From positions 1,604,658-1,668,657 of the forward strand of contig LSYV01000014.1 of assembly GCA_001584585.1 (NCBI GenBank): a DNA stretch of 64,000 bases, written 5' to 3'. The first letter of the stretch is position 1. Every line of letters starts with the position of its first letter. Source of the stretch: Gonium pectorale (Eukaryota > Chlorophyta > Chlorophyceae > Chlamydomonadales > Volvocaceae). Below are positions 1 to 11,872 of the stretch, piece after piece. The translations under genes were made by a program, and so were the position numbers. The notes below the pieces were generated by a model. That model saw nothing but the letters and a program-made list of their open reading frames with translations, searched no databases and was not told where the DNA came from.

Positions 1-1130
1 GTCGCACTCAAGAGTGTTCGGTGTGCATATGCAACATGTTTCTCGTTGCATTTCTCTGTTAAGATTGTGAACTCTGTTTCAAACGTGTTCATGCAACTCG
101 AACGTGGACGCCAAGGCCCCGTTGGGAGGTTGCCAGGCTGCCGTGAGGGGTGTATTGGCAGCCGGGTTGAGTAGAGGGGATCCCGGGCCTAGCGTTAAGT
201 GGCATGTGTCGACATGTGTGGTGCACACGTGTCAGAAACGACGAGTGCTGTAACGATGCTATGTTGCTGTGCAGTGGGGCACTAGCCATGTGGCCCAGTA
301 GTGCACATCGTCAAGGCCGGATGATAATGGCTGGCGTCTGATGGATGCAAGGCACCTGCTTATGTAGGTAGATACGCAAATAGGCAGATGCAATGGAAAA
401 AAATGGCACACCGCTGCTGTACGTATACCGTTGGTGCGTGCAAGGTATGGAATTGATGCCGGGAGCGTGGCCTGGAGTTAAACCTGCTCTGGCTTCGTGG
501 ACACCATACTCCTTGTCCGGTAGACTGACACAGTGATACTGCAGCTTGGGCGCTGGGCGGCTGCCTACCGGACACGTGCTATACCCTGAGACATCTTCCC
601 TGCTTATTGCGCAACTGTAGCGCACACGGTTGATAAGTTCAACTTCGGGCAACCGTTCATTCACCGCCTGCCATACCACGTGCAAGATGGGACTTTGGGG
701 GACGTCATACTACCGGCAAGTCACTTCTGAAGGCCGATACTGAACGGCAAAGGGTGCAGCGACTGTACAACGACCGACCCATGGGCCGTGCACACTTACA
801 AGTCAGCATTCCAGCGTTTCAATGTATTGAAATAAATGTTGGAAGTATGTAGACGTGGACGAGCTCCGCATCACCATTCGCCTATAGGAAGTGTGGCGAG
901 GAATGCGGGCCAGCGCTACGCGCATGAAGTATGTCCTGACATTTTATCATGCATTGATATTCAATATTAAAAGCCTGAAGTAAGAAAAGTGTGCCAACTC
1001 AACGTGCCGTATCAATATTATAAGCAGCAGAGGTAGAAATCGCATGCGCCCGAGCAACTGCGACCACGCCCCATTATAGCAATAGTTCCACATAATTAGA
1101 TTATAGCTCTTAGGATTCTATTGGCCCACC
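1..1130. other. Intergenic, no gene seen
   Basis: I see no convincing coding exon here. Short open frames on the minus strand (89-289, 311-685) lack the GC3 bias and conserved blocks of the genes in this window. A copy of the motif GACCCATGGGCCG lies near 776-788. AT-rich stretches (about 930-1120) lie just upstream of the first gene and may hold its promoter, but no clear TATA box can be assigned. Confidence 0.5.
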
Positions 1131-4100
1131 ATGCTTCCAATCCTTCATCGGCCGGCCACGTCGATGTTTGGGGAGAGAAACGTATTGAGCGTCCCTACAT
1201 CTCCATCTTCACATGAATCGAGGAGCCCCTCAGGCTCAGCGGGCCCAAAGCGGAGCGGCCTTGGCACAGGAAACCTGTTAGGCCCGCCGCCCGGCACAGC
1301 ACAATCGGCTTCGGTGCCTGGAGGTTTATCACAGTTCCAGATATCGCATGAAAAGCAAGTGGTTTCTGCGCGGGCCCATTCTCTTCTTCGAAGGGACTGA
1401 CAACGCTATGCCCTTTTCCGCGCAGCACGCTAAGGAAGAATAGGAACCATTTCATCGGTCAGACAGAACAGTACTCCATCGACTACCACTGCGCGCACAA
1501 CAAGAGTCTCTCAGAACTCCCCGTTCTGCAGGAGCAGTTTCACCTCGAGGCGAGTATGACTTGACCGCATGAGCGCATAAGAGCGCATTTAATCCCCATC
1601 TTGTGCGCCTGCGTATAACACTGCCAACATACATCGCGGGCGGTTGCACCACACAAACAAGTGCCGACGTTGTAGTTAAGATGCCATACTCAGGCTTGGG
1701 CGCCGGCCCATTAGACCCTTCGCTGCCTCCATTGATCACTTGGTGAACCCTGTCATCACGCTATTCTTTCGCTCGCACACAGGTGGAGGAGTACCAGAAT
1801 GTCCTCGAGGAGTCGGTTTCGCGTCACATTGCGCGGATTGCGCAGGTGGGCGCCGCTGGTGGTGGGGGCACTGGAGGACGGGGGCGGGGGAGAGGGGAGT
1901 TTCAAGAAACAAGTTTTGATAGGAGAAGACTGAACGCCAGCTGTGTCGCCCGTCCGGCGGCCAAGCCACTTTTGCCTTCAGTTCGCCGGCTCCCGGGGGA
2001 GAGGGGAGGGGTCGATGTCCGCGTTGGGCCCTGCATGCTACGCGGGCCGCGTGCTCCCCCACACCCAAGAGATCCCACCCGTATGGCGGCAGCCTGTCCC
2101 CAGCCAGCTCTCCACATGGAGGCGATTTAGCGACACGGGAGGGTCTCCCAAGGCCCGGCATCCGCTGGGCATGGCCAATGGATGTTGTGCCCCGGATTTC
2201 CTGTAAGCTTGCCGCTGACGTGGGCACCACTAGCGGGGGTGGGGGTGTTGCTGCAAGTGCCCCTTTCCTACTGTGTGCAAGTCCTCCCCCATGGCACCGA
2301 CTTGACTGGACTCCACGCCCGATGCCCTGGCCATGCCCCCGACCCTGCCCCCGACAGCTCCGGCAAGACTACTCTCTCATGGTCAAGGAGGCCAGCCGGC
2401 GACACATGGAGCTGCAGCAGCGGCGCTTTGCGGGGGCAAAAGTGGACATTCCGCCGGTGCCGCCCGTCTCCCTGCCCTCAGCGCTGCCGCCGCTGTCGGC
2501 GGGCCCCACCATCCTCGCGCCGCCGCCGGTCTCCCACGCCGCCGCCAGGGCCGCCGCGGCCGACCAGGCCCAGTCGCACTCGCTGGGCCAGGTCAACCCC
2601 AACGCCTACCTGAAGACGCTGGACAACGGCGCCGCCGCCGCCATGTCCCCTTACTCCACGCGGCCGCTGTCCACGCCGCCCGCCATCCAGGGCCTCTCGC
2701 TCTCGTCGCCCGCCTCGCCGGCGGGGCGCGCGAGCACGCCGCCGGACCCCTCGGCCCGCGGCTCGGACTTCCACCGCCTTGAGAACATGCACGACAAGTA
2801 CATGAACCGCACGCGGTCGCTCCACGAGTCGGGCCTCACCTCCCGGACCGCCGAGGTGGCCTCCTGGGCGCAGACCTTTGCCGCCTGCATGGGCGCGCTG
2901 GCGCAGCACCAGTCCTCCGCCCTGGCGCACCTCAGCGCCTGCGTGGAGGAGGTGGAGGCGTGGCACGGCCAGCAGCGGTCCGGGCTGGCGACCGCCCACG
3001 AGGAGGTCATGTCGGAGTCGGACAGACTGGGCCGCCAGCTGGAGGCCCTGCAGGCCGGCGGCGCCGCCAAGCTGAACGGCCTGCTGGCGTCGTTCCTGGA
3101 CCGCGTGCTGCCCAGCGGCGAGGTTGGGCTGGCGGAGGCGCAGGCCGCCTACACCCGCTCCGCCGCCAATCTGCGCAACGAGCACATTGCGGCGCTGGAG
3201 GCGACGGAGGCGGCGTTGCGCGCGCTGGTGCCGCGCCACGCCGCCATGCGGCAGCACATGGCCGCGGCGTACTCGGCGGGCCTGTCGGGCCACGAGGCGG
3301 CGCTGGCGGCGGCGGGCGGGCACTACGACAGCCGGGGCATCCCCGAGCTGCGGCGGCAGTACGAGGAGGCGGAGGCGCGGCACCGCGACGCGCTGGCGGC
3401 GATCCGCGCGGAGCACCTGAAGGGCCTGGCGGCGGCCAAGGAGGGCTGGCTGGGCGAGGCGGCGGCGCTGCTGGAGGAGTACCGCGCACGGATGCAGGAG
3501 CTCAAGAGCCAGTTCGTGCTTACATACGAGGTGGGCCGTGTAGGGAAGTGGGGGCGCGGAGCATGGTTTGGGTAGCCTGAGCGGAGGGCAGACATTGGGC
3601 TCCGGGAGGTGGGAGCAAGGATGGGGGGCCCGATAGGGCCTAAGGCGTGGTGGGGACGGGGCGGGGCGGGGGTGCGGCTCATTAGCTGAGCTTCTAGGCG
3701 GGAGCCTTTACTGCCCGTGGGAAGAAGGGAAAGGGAGGACGCGGCGTGGAATTGCGCCTTGGGCTCGCCTGCAGTGGAAGGCCAGGGGCGGGAGGGCGGG
3801 CTGGGGGCAGCGCAGCGCCGGACGGTCGGGGAGAATGGGCTCCCGAGGGCCGGAGGGCGGGGATCAGGAACGGGCTGTGGGATGTCACCCACGGGCGGAG
3901 GAGAGGAGGAGGTGGGACTGAGGCCAAGGGCTACAGATGGGGAGGCAGCATGGACAGTCGTGTGAGGGGTCCAAGGGTAGGAAGTAGCAGCGTTGGGTGC
4001 GCGGATTTTGGGACGGCGATCAATGACGGGCTTGAAAGAGAACCTCGTAGGTCGGAAGAAGGGATGTCATGTGGCGGGCAGTTAGCGCCTGTAACCCCGA

Positions 4101-4203
4101 AAGCAGCTGATTACGATTTGTTGGGTGCCTTCCTGCGGTTCCCCTGACCCGCGCTGAGCACGCCTGCCGCTGTTTCCCGCAGGTCGATGTGACGGAGGTG
4201 TGA
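1131..4203 (+). CDS. Coiled-coil protein of unknown function, four-exon model
   Basis: Proposed exons are 1131-1358, 1783-1845, 2358-3530 and 4183-4203, giving 494 aa, all introns in phase 0. The ATG at 1131 sits in a good context (GCCCACCATGC). Exon 1 encodes a Ser/Pro/Gly-rich N-terminus; its donor (CAA|gtggtt) is weak, so exon 1 is the least certain. Exon 2 (21 codons, starting VEEYQNVLEESV) and the start of exon 3 (LRQDYSLMVKEASRR) read as one charged helix. Exon 3 continues with a Pro/Ala/Ser-rich linker and then a long Ala-rich coiled coil with many Arg/Glu heptad positions, ending LTYE before gtgggc. A terminal 21-nt exon adds VDVTEV and a stop after a good tgtttcccgcag acceptor. I do not recognise the family; a cytoskeletal or flagellar scaffold would fit but is not shown. 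It is not related to the array on its right. Confidence 0.6.
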
Positions 4204-5778
4204 GGTGACCCGTGGGCTTTTGCCCCAGCGGGGAAGGAGCTGCGCTGTCCACACTGGGCACGAGAGCTGCCGGGCGGCAGGGCTGGCTGCCTTCGGGCAG
4301 CGGCTGTGGTAGCAGCCGTCACTGACACACGCGTCTGGCGCATGGGCGCTTTCCCTTCGCATTGGGATGCCGGGAACGCGCGAGGCCGTGGCAATGCGGG
4401 GGCCGAAGAGTGCTATGCTGACGGGAGGGAGTGGATTACTTGCGTTGTTGACGATATTGCGGGAAGGTGCAAGCATTGCTGCGCAGGATTGGGCCAAAAT
4501 GCTTTATTCTTGCGGGTTGGCAGGAATGTACTTCCCCATAGCAGCGCGTTTGGGCTGCGATCAAAAGTCTGGGGTCATGGAAACGGCAATCGCGTGCACG
4601 GTAGGCGGGAGCCATACGGGTCGCCGTAGCGTACTGCAAGTGCACTGCACAACACGTGATTTGTGAGCATTGGGTTTGATCCTTGGTTGTGGTAGGCTCG
4701 CGGAGCACTGTTAGTAGGGCTCATCGGGCGCGCACTGCTTTGGCGTGCGCTTAGTGACATGTGGGGCCGCCCCTACGCTGCGTGCTTCGGACCTGCACCT
4801 CAGGTCCCGTTGTTATGACGTACGTGGAGAAGTGTTGACGCTGAGACGTGTTGACCGTGCGAGGTAGGGCCGCGGCCTTGCCTCTGCACTGCCAGGCCCC
4901 TCGGAATTCCCTGACAGGACAGGGACGGAACACGTGGGACTGATGCACTCCCGTGCCGCACCGACCTTGACATTCTCGCAGTGTGGGTATGCGGCACGAT
5001 AAGGCCTTGCTGCACTACGATCTATCGATTGGGCGGCGGCGTTTTAGCGCATTTCACTCCACGGCGGCCGCGCCCGTTGGGCACAAAGCTTGTCACGTGC
5101 AGCTACAGTGCATAGCGCAGGCACGCCCGTAATACGGCTGTGCACGCCTTGGTGATTCGCTTGCTGCGTGCATGCGTAGTTGTGGCTTCCTGTGCTGCAT
5201 TGAGCGACGTGCAGGCTTGACATCAGTGCCACATGGGAGGTGGCCGCGCCAGAGTTCTGGCAAAGATGATAACGCATGCGCCAATGGGGTTTATGCTTCT
5301 ACTATACGCGAAGCTGAGCTGACTAGGGGCGAGGGACTGCCCTTCTTGGCACACACAGTCCGGTATCACACCGTGTTGCATGACACCGGTCTTAAAAGAT
5401 GCCAAGTGAAGCCAGATCAGCCGGGCGGCGTGGTGACATTGCGATACCAGACATCGCCAACGGCAGCGCTCTCCTGAGGGAGCAAGAGAGGGACCAAAGC
5501 TTCCGGTCTCGATTTGCGCTGTACAAGGGTTCGGCCGTTCCCTGCCATCCGATTGCGTGACGATGGCGCGCTCGACGGGATGACGGCACACGCAACTTCC
5601 CAGACAAAGAAACGCATCCTTGCCCTCCCAAAACGGATCAGAGCCATGCGGTCACGGTCACGGTCATGCTAGTGATGTATGCTTGAGGACCCCGCGTACG
5701 CGGATGCAGCGGCACCACAACGCGGCTCCTAGACCAAACCCGCAGAGCCGTTCCTATCAACGCCCTGACTTCGAAGTG
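4204..5778. other. 3' flank of the coiled-coil gene and intergenic DNA
   Basis: This stretch follows the stop codon at 4201-4203. It should contain the 3' UTR, but no TGTAA-type polyadenylation signal was found near the stop. Open frames on both strands (for example 4367-4666) look like chance openings in GC-rich DNA. No exon of the tandem family was found here. Confidence 0.45.
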
Positions 5779-6225
5779 CTCACGTGCGGTGCAGCGGAGG
5801 GATGAGGAAGTACCAGGCCCAGCAAATTCCCAGCACCCGCAGGATCGCCGCCAGAAACAGTCCCATGACGTCATGTCGTACGCCATATCATTGCTTGCGG
5901 CGGCGGTTACTGAGGGCCTGTTGAGCCTCTCCTGCTCTCTCCCCGCTGCCCGTCCAAACGGGCTACGACCTTTGCGCCTATCATCTCCTCGTGTACAGTG
6001 CAGCCGCCGGACCTCCTATGCCGCGAGAGGGAGGCAGCGCCGAAAAACGAAACGTAACCAGGGAAGGCAGCCTCCACGGTCATACACACGCGGGGGTGCG
6101 ATGTTTCCAGCAGGGCGCCGAGTACAGGGCCTGGCGGGCGAGGTAGATGAGCAGGCTGGCACCAGCAGCGGAAGCAATGCCAGGGGCATATTCATCGCCG
6201 AAGCCCTGTTGCTTGGCAGCACGGG
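5779..6225 (-). pseudogene. Relic of array-family exon 3, next to the gap
   Basis: Read on the minus strand, 5779-5860 encodes a recognisable end of family exon 3: GLFLAAILRVLG, then PPLHR, then an AC|gtgagc donor, matching the exon 3 end of intact copies. At about 6150-6195 the minus strand reads PLALLPLLV, matching the family block at the start of the exon 3 conserved region. In intact copies these two points are about 1 kb apart; here they are about 300 bp apart, with unrelated sequence between (shared with 40.1 kb). It is therefore a collapsed fossil copy, cut on its 5' side by the N gap. No matching exons 4 or 5 were found to its left. Confidence 0.55.
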
Positions 6226-6728
6226 NNNNNNNNNNNNNNNNNNNNNNNNNNNNNNNNNNNNNNNNNNNNNNNNNNNNNNNNNNNNNNNNNNNNNNNNNNN
6301 NNNNNNNNNNNNNNNNNNNNNNNNNNNNNNNNNNNNNNNNNNNNNNNNNNNNNNNNNNNNNNNNNNNNNNNNNNNNNNNNNNNNNNNNNNNNNNNNNNNN
6401 NNNNNNNNNNNNNNNNNNNNNNNNNNNNNNNNNNNNNNNNNNNNNNNNNNNNNNNNNNNNNNNNNNNNNNNNNNNNNNNNNNNNNNNNNNNNNNNNNNNN
6501 NNNNNNNNNNNNNNNNNNNNNNNNNNNNNNNNNNNNNNNNNNNNNNNNNNNNNNNNNNNNNNNNNNNNNNNNNNNNNNNNNNNNNNNNNNNNNNNNNNNN
6601 NNNNNNNNNNNNNNNNNNNNNNNNNNNNNNNNNNNNNNNNNNNNNNNNNNNNNNNNNNNNNNNNNNNNNNNNNNNNNNNNNNNNNNNNNNNNNNNNNNNN
6701 NNNNNNNNNNNNNNNNNNNNNNNNNNNN
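6226..6728. other. Assembly gap (run of N)
   Basis: A 503-base run of undetermined bases. Any open frame spanning it is meaningless. The sequence on its right edge begins with a 454 mate-pair linker, so the join across the gap and the order of the flanks are not reliable. Confidence 0.99.
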
Positions 6729-6740
6729 CCTCCCACGACT

Positions 6741-6782
6741 CGTAATAACTTCGTATAGCATACATTATACGAAGTTATACGA
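6741..6782 (+). other. 454 Titanium paired-end linker with loxP: sequencing artefact
   Basis: The 42 bases starting CGTAATAACTTCGTATAGCA and ending GAAGTTATACGA match the Roche/454 Titanium paired-end circularisation linker as I know it. They contain the whole 34-bp loxP site at 6745-6778: two 13-bp inverted arms around the spacer GCATACAT. The linker should be trimmed from reads, so its presence 12 bases after an N run marks an untrimmed, probably chimeric, read end. It is not part of the organism's genome. Confidence 0.96.
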
Positions 6783-6880
6783 CAGCGCCCAGCGCCCAGC
6801 GCCCAGCGCCCAGCGCCCAGCGCCCAGCGCCCAGCGCCCAGCGCCCAGCGCCCAGCGCCCAGTGCTCAGTGCCCAGCGCC
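6783..6880. repeat. 7-bp minisatellite (CAGCGCC)14
   Basis: Eleven perfect CAGCGCC units (6783-6859) are followed by two variant units (CAGTGCT, CAGTGCC) and a final perfect unit. Since 7 is not a multiple of 3, the period in protein is 21 nt, so every frame reads a 7-residue repeat (for example GRWALGA on the minus strand). It begins directly at the end of the 454 linker, so its true length and left flank are unknown. Confidence 0.95.
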
Positions 6881-7200
6881 CGATCAGGCCCGAGTGCGTT
6901 GTTGGGCGTATGTGCGGTTGGCCACTCTGGCCAAGGTGCCACCGCGGAGCGGACACTCGGGTCGAGGGGCACGGCAGCGCTTGGCTTGTTCCTGGAATAC
7001 CAACCACAAGTTCTATTAACCAACGCGACCCACGGGTCGGTGGACGCCTTCCTTGACTATACAACTCGGATAACAGCCAACTTCAACTACCGCCTTGACG
7101 AAGTCGGGTTCACGGCGACGACACCTCTAGAAGCACGACTTCACGACGTGGACTAAAGTCTTTGCATCATTCGCACATCAGTTCGTTCTCCGGCGACAGG
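6881..7200. promoter_or_regulatory. Presumed promoter and 5' UTR of array copy 1
   Basis: This is the only sequence between the minisatellite and the ATG of copy 1. It contains GCGACCCACGGGTCGG at 7025-7040, a near-palindrome also found upstream of other copies. An open frame (6869-7156) covers much of it, but nothing in it resembles the family. Promoter status is inferred from position only. Confidence 0.3.
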
Positions 7201-10200
7201 ATGCAAAACGGAGTCCCTGCAGCTGCGGACTCGGCCGGCCCCGCGGGGCCGCAACTGCCGCTGCTGTCCTTCGGCGCGTGGTTCGCGCGCCGCGCCCGCC
7301 GGACCGACGTGGCCCTTCTTCTGTTGGAGCTAGTCTTTATCACAGGACCCCACGTGACGCGGGTCATGCAGCACGCAGTCTGCGTTCCAACGGGTGGCGG
7401 TCCGCACTCTGCGCTGCAGGCGGAGCTGCCCCTCCTCGACCCCGCCGCCCGCCGCGCAGACGCCGTTCTGGCCGGCTTCCCCTGCGCTGCGCCGTACCCC
7501 CGCCAGCTGCTGTACACGTTCCGCACGGGAGCTGCGGTGGACCCCCGGCTCCGACTGCGGCTCTTGGACTACGCCAACTTGTGCCATTTGGTGGCTCAGC
7601 TACCGGCCCTTGCCCTGGCCTTCACCTCCCTGCCGCTGTACGAGCTTTCCCGGAGCAGCCTCTTTGTCGCCATGATCCTGGCGCCGCCATTGGGATGTCT
7701 CTTTGCCGCCGCCCTCGCGCCGACTGGGCTGCTGGCGCTCGGAGTTGGGTGCTACTTTGGCAGCGTGCGGCGGCGCCTGGAGCTGGCGGTCTTCTTCTCC
7801 TGGAAGCTGATCGTCGTACAACGGGTACGTACGGCACAGCACGCACTGATGGCGGGCGCTCCGACAGTCATAGCAGCCATTCCTTTCCCATTCTCCTTTC
7901 TCTGGGTGCCAGGCTGCTCCTTCGTAGCACCTCTTTGTTTGCGACACGCGCGCTGCAAGTGTTGCTCATAGACTGTTGGTGTACGCCAAGCAGTCCTTGA
8001 CCTGATTCCTGAAGACGTTGCCTAACCCAATGACAGGTTCCGGCGACGGTTCAGCTGGTGGTAGGACCAGTCCTCTGGGTGACACTGGAAGCAGCCGCAT
8101 GCGTTCTCCACCGCAGACTGCAGGCGCCGGCTTTCGGCGGGCGTGTCGGTTGGCCCCCGGCTCCGAAGGGCGTGCGACCCTGCGAGGCGGCACTGCACCT
8201 TGCGCTTTTGGCAGTTCTGCCGTACGCTCTCGTACGGCACTGGGAGATCACGGCCCACCGGCCCGAGTACCGCAGCTATCTGCGACGTCGTCGGCAGCTG
8301 GCCAGCAGCGGCGGCCTTCCTACTGATGGTGCCGAGAACGTCCGTGGTGCCAGCGTCGGGTCGAAAAGTGGCAGTGACAGCGACACGCGGGACCAGAGCC
8401 AGCTGCCCTGCGGCAACAGCAGCAGCGTTTTTACCCCAGCAGCCGCCTCCTCGCTGCCCAACGCGCAGTCCGCAGCAGCGGCCATACCCTGTGAGCCGCC
8501 CGAAGGGGCCGAGGCGCCCATGCGCGGCTGCGTCGGTCCAGAAGCGGCCGTGGACGATGGCGCGGAGGCAAATCTCGGCTGCGCGCCGAGCCCCCCTGCC
8601 TCCGCCCTGTACCGCTCGAGCGAAAGCCAGCTGCTGGTCAGCCTTAAGGTCCCACTGCCCAGCGGCATCGCATTCAAACAGGCAGCTGCCCGGGCCCATG
8701 CAGCTGTGTGTGCCACCTTGCAGCAGGTCAATGCTGGTGCTGACGCCGACGCCTGGTGTTCAGTGGCGGCGGGCGGTGGAAGCGCCGCCCGTGGCGTCCC
8801 GCAGCCGGTGCAGCTCTTCTCGGCGGTGTACGTAGCTGGATGCATACAGCTGCTGCTGACGCTGCGGTGCGGCCGTGGCGGCGACGCAGCTGCTAGCAGC
8901 GGCGCCAGCGACGTTGAGAGCAGCCGCCAGACGGGAGGAGGGGCCCGAACAGCTCTGTACCACATGGCTGTAGACAGCGCGCTGGGCGAGGGTGAGGGCG
9001 ATGCCGCCGCCGCCGGCGGGCTTTGCATGATCGCGGAGAGCGTACGGCATGCTTTAGTGCGGGTTGTAGAAGGGGCCGCGATTGCAGGGGCCGCGGACGG
9101 TGGAAAGCTTTTCCACAGCGCCCTGCCCGGTGCTCTGGTCTGGCCGCCGGCCGCGCCACTGCTGTCCGGCGCACTAGCGCCGCATCTGGAGCGGACCGTA
9201 GCCAGCTTAGCCGCCCGCAGCCCGGCGCCGGCAGGGAGCTCGCAAGCCGCCCCCGAGGCGGTCGTGGTGTCGCTGTGCATGTCAGATGAGCGGCTGCGCG
9301 GCGCCCTCGGGGTGCTGGCCGGACCCACGGGTCTGTCGGGCGGGCGGCAGCAGCGGCCCGAGAAGGTCCACCTGGACGACTTCCTCTTCCCCGCAGCCGG
9401 ACCCGGACCCGTTGGAGGGGCCACGTTCGAGTGCTTGGGTCCCCTTGCAATTATAAGGTGGGCGCCTCATATGAGGTGTCCAAATCACCATAGTGTTATA
9501 CAGGGTTTGCAATAGGGGTACTGTATGCGTTTCATTATGCCACCAAATGGATTGAAGGCAGAGCCCTTTGAAAGGCCGGCGGCTTCTACCGTGCTGACGA
9601 GTCCTTTATTTGCATAGAACGAAGCTGCCCGCAACAGTCTTAATGACTGCAGGACGGGAGGACGGGAGGTAACCAGCCCTGCCTTGACCCTTAAAACCGC
9701 CCGCAGGCTGGCCCTCCCGCCCGCTGCGCTGTGCGCCCCTGGAGCCCTGATGATTCATGTCCTACCGCCCCCCCTGGAGCCGCACGCCGCTGAGGCGTCC
9801 GCACCTATATCCCGTGCTGCTGAGCAGCAGCAGCAGCAGCAGCAGCAATGGCTAGCAGCTGCACCCCTGGCGTCGCTTCCGCTGCTGGTTCTGCCTCCCA
9901 CCGCGGCGCAGGAGATCCGGCGGTTGTTTGAGGAGGTGCTGGGCGCGGAGGCCGTAGCCTGCCTGGACGGGCTGCTGTCCAGGCAGGCGGGAGGAGGTCA
10001 GGACCAGCAATGTCCCCTGGCTGATGCCGCCGCAATCGTTGAATCCAGTGGCATGTACGACGTAGTGTACGACATGGGCAGCCTGCTCAGCATGCCGTAC
10101 AGCGACAGAGCGGCATCGGGTGCCGAGGCGCACGCGGAGGGGGGCTCGCTGCCGCCCCAGCCGGTGGAGGAGCCACGGGTCTTTGACGGCCTGATGCGGC

Positions 10201-11872
10201 TATTCGCATCCCGCGGCATGGAGGCTTGCCTACGGGAGGCGCTGCGGATCCTGGAGGCGGGCGGCGGAGTGCGACCCGCAGAACTATCGGGGGCTTCCGC
10301 CGGCGGCGGAGGCACGCTCGGGTGCACCGCCGGCACTGATGCCTTCAACGTGTCAGCAGCGGCAGCACCGGCGGGGGGGCCTGCGGAAGGCTCACGCACC
10401 GGCGAAGGCCCCAACATTGCACCTGGGCTCCTCGCCCAAGGAGAGGCCGGAGTCACGTTGCATGACCACGGCGACGGCAACGATGGAAGGGGTGGCTTTG
10501 CCAGCGGCTCCGAGACTGATCCAAGGCTGCCGAACCGTAACGGCCCTGCTCCGCCACATGCGCTCGCCAGGCGGCCGCCTCGCGGTCCGGCCTGGTGGCT
10601 GCGGGCGCTACTTTGGGGCTTCCAGTCGCCGGCGCAGGAGGCCGCCTACCAGGACTTCAAGGCGGCGCAGCTCGTGGGACTGGACCGCATGGCATTCCTC
10701 CTGGAGGCGGGGCTACGAGCGGCGACCGTGCGCTGTGTGTACGACGCCGGCAAGCAGCAGCTGCCGCTGTCAGTGGCGGCAGCCGCGGGGCACAGCCGGC
10801 CCACCGGGCCGGCGCTGCTGCGGCCGGAGATGGCTACGCAGTGCGTCCTCCTGGCCGTGATCCTCATGGTGCTGGCCCTGGCACTGCTCACTCCTCTGCA
10901 CCGCACGTGAGTCTCGTCCGGAGCGTGCAAGCTTCAGGACATGACGACTATGTGGTTTATGAACGGCTGACCAATGTACGACAAACACTTCCACAAGCAC
11001 GTCCCTTCCGTTGTTAGAAATTGGTGCAAAAGGTGTCGACAGCTCTCTGCGCGACTCATTGTGAAGGGGCGTAAGACGTCCAAACCTGGTTCATAATCGA
11101 ATTAAGGATCCCTGTTGTGGCACTGAACTCATGATCTAACAGCACCGCTCCTCTTGCATCACGTCCCTTGGTGAGGGAGACAAATGCCCATGCCGATTCC
11201 CACGTCTACGGCAGGCGCCGCAACCTGCTGCTGCAGCTCCGCGGGTGGCTGGACTCGGCGGTGTTCCTCCTGATGCTGATGCCGCTGCCCGCATTCGGCG
11301 GCCCCCTGCTGGCGGTTCCGGACGCATCGACGCTCCCCTGCCGGCGCCGTTCGCTGCACTGGACCATCTTCTGTCTTTGGGAGCCGGCGCTAATGCAGGC
11401 AGGTGCTTTGCGGTTGACATATAGCGCGTCCTGAATAACTAATACCCCTTGCCACATGTGTTATAATCATAAGCCCTGACAACATTTGGGAGCAGGTGGA
11501 CAGGTTTGGGGTTCTCCTCTATGAGCCCTATGATTCCTTATATCTACTGCTTCTCTCCCAAATCCACAGCTTTCGCCCTACCTGCAAGCGCGCGTCACGG
11601 CGTTCGGCCTGGTGCCCATGATGCTCCTCAACCGACATTACGCCCAAGGCTCCTGGCTGCCCGCGCTGCTGTTCGGTGCCGCCTTCGCCGCCGGCACGAT
11701 GGCAGTTTCAGCCGCCACTGACCTCCGCATGCGCCGCCGCTTCCTGCTCCGGTTCGCGGGCGGGCGCCTCCGGGAAGCTGATGCCGAGCCGCCCGCTGGC
11801 GACCCGGGGGTCATATCCGGCCGCGGCAGCGGTACTGCTGACGACTCCGGCAATGGGGCCAAGTGCTCGTAA
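7201..11872 (+). CDS. Array copy 1: multi-pass membrane protein, SPL-C-like interior, intact
   Basis: Exons 7201-7824, 8037-9457, 9707-10906, 11215-11398 and 11570-11872 join in frame to 1,243 aa (intron phases 0, 2, 2, 0). The ATG at 7201 (MQNGVPAAAD) is chosen because no ATG lies upstream in frame. Hydrophobic segments lie near residues 36-57, 128-146, 153-188, 193-230 and 258-274. A variable linker follows, then conserved blocks: LLVSLKVPLPSG (about 407), VAGCIQLLLTLRCG (about 473; the usual PGC is AGC here), PLASLPLLVLP, EEVLGAEAVACLDGLLS, FDGLMRLFASRGMEACL and GPAWWLRALL-like GPAWWLRALLWGFQSP. A C-terminal membrane bundle spans the end of exon 3 to exon 5. A poly-Gln run of eight lies near 9823-9848. 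Intron 4 uses a GC donor (CAG|gcaggt). The function is unknown; an integral membrane protein is inferred. Confidence 0.85.

Noticed and set aside
2478..3416. 312-residue minus-strand frame opposite the coiled-coil exon
   Set aside because: GC-rich third positions leave the antisense frame open; the composition (Arg/Gly/Ala) is that of a shadow and the plus strand has splice-consistent coding.
5789..6765. Long open frames on both strands across the N run
   Set aside because: They are open only because N codons are not stops; the real sequence on each side shows no shared gene.
6745..6778. loxP as evidence of an engineered strain or a natural recombination site
   Set aside because: The bases on both sides complete the 42-base 454 paired-end linker exactly, and an N gap lies beside it, so a library artefact explains it fully.
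6783..6880. Possible CRISPR-like array
   Set aside because: Units are 7 bp, contiguous and without spacers; it is a simple minisatellite in a eukaryotic sequence.
11399..11404. GT four bases after the exon 4 end as the intron 4 donor
   Set aside because: Using it adds four bases and breaks the frame into exon 5 in every copy; copies 2 and 5 have GT exactly at the position where the others have GC.
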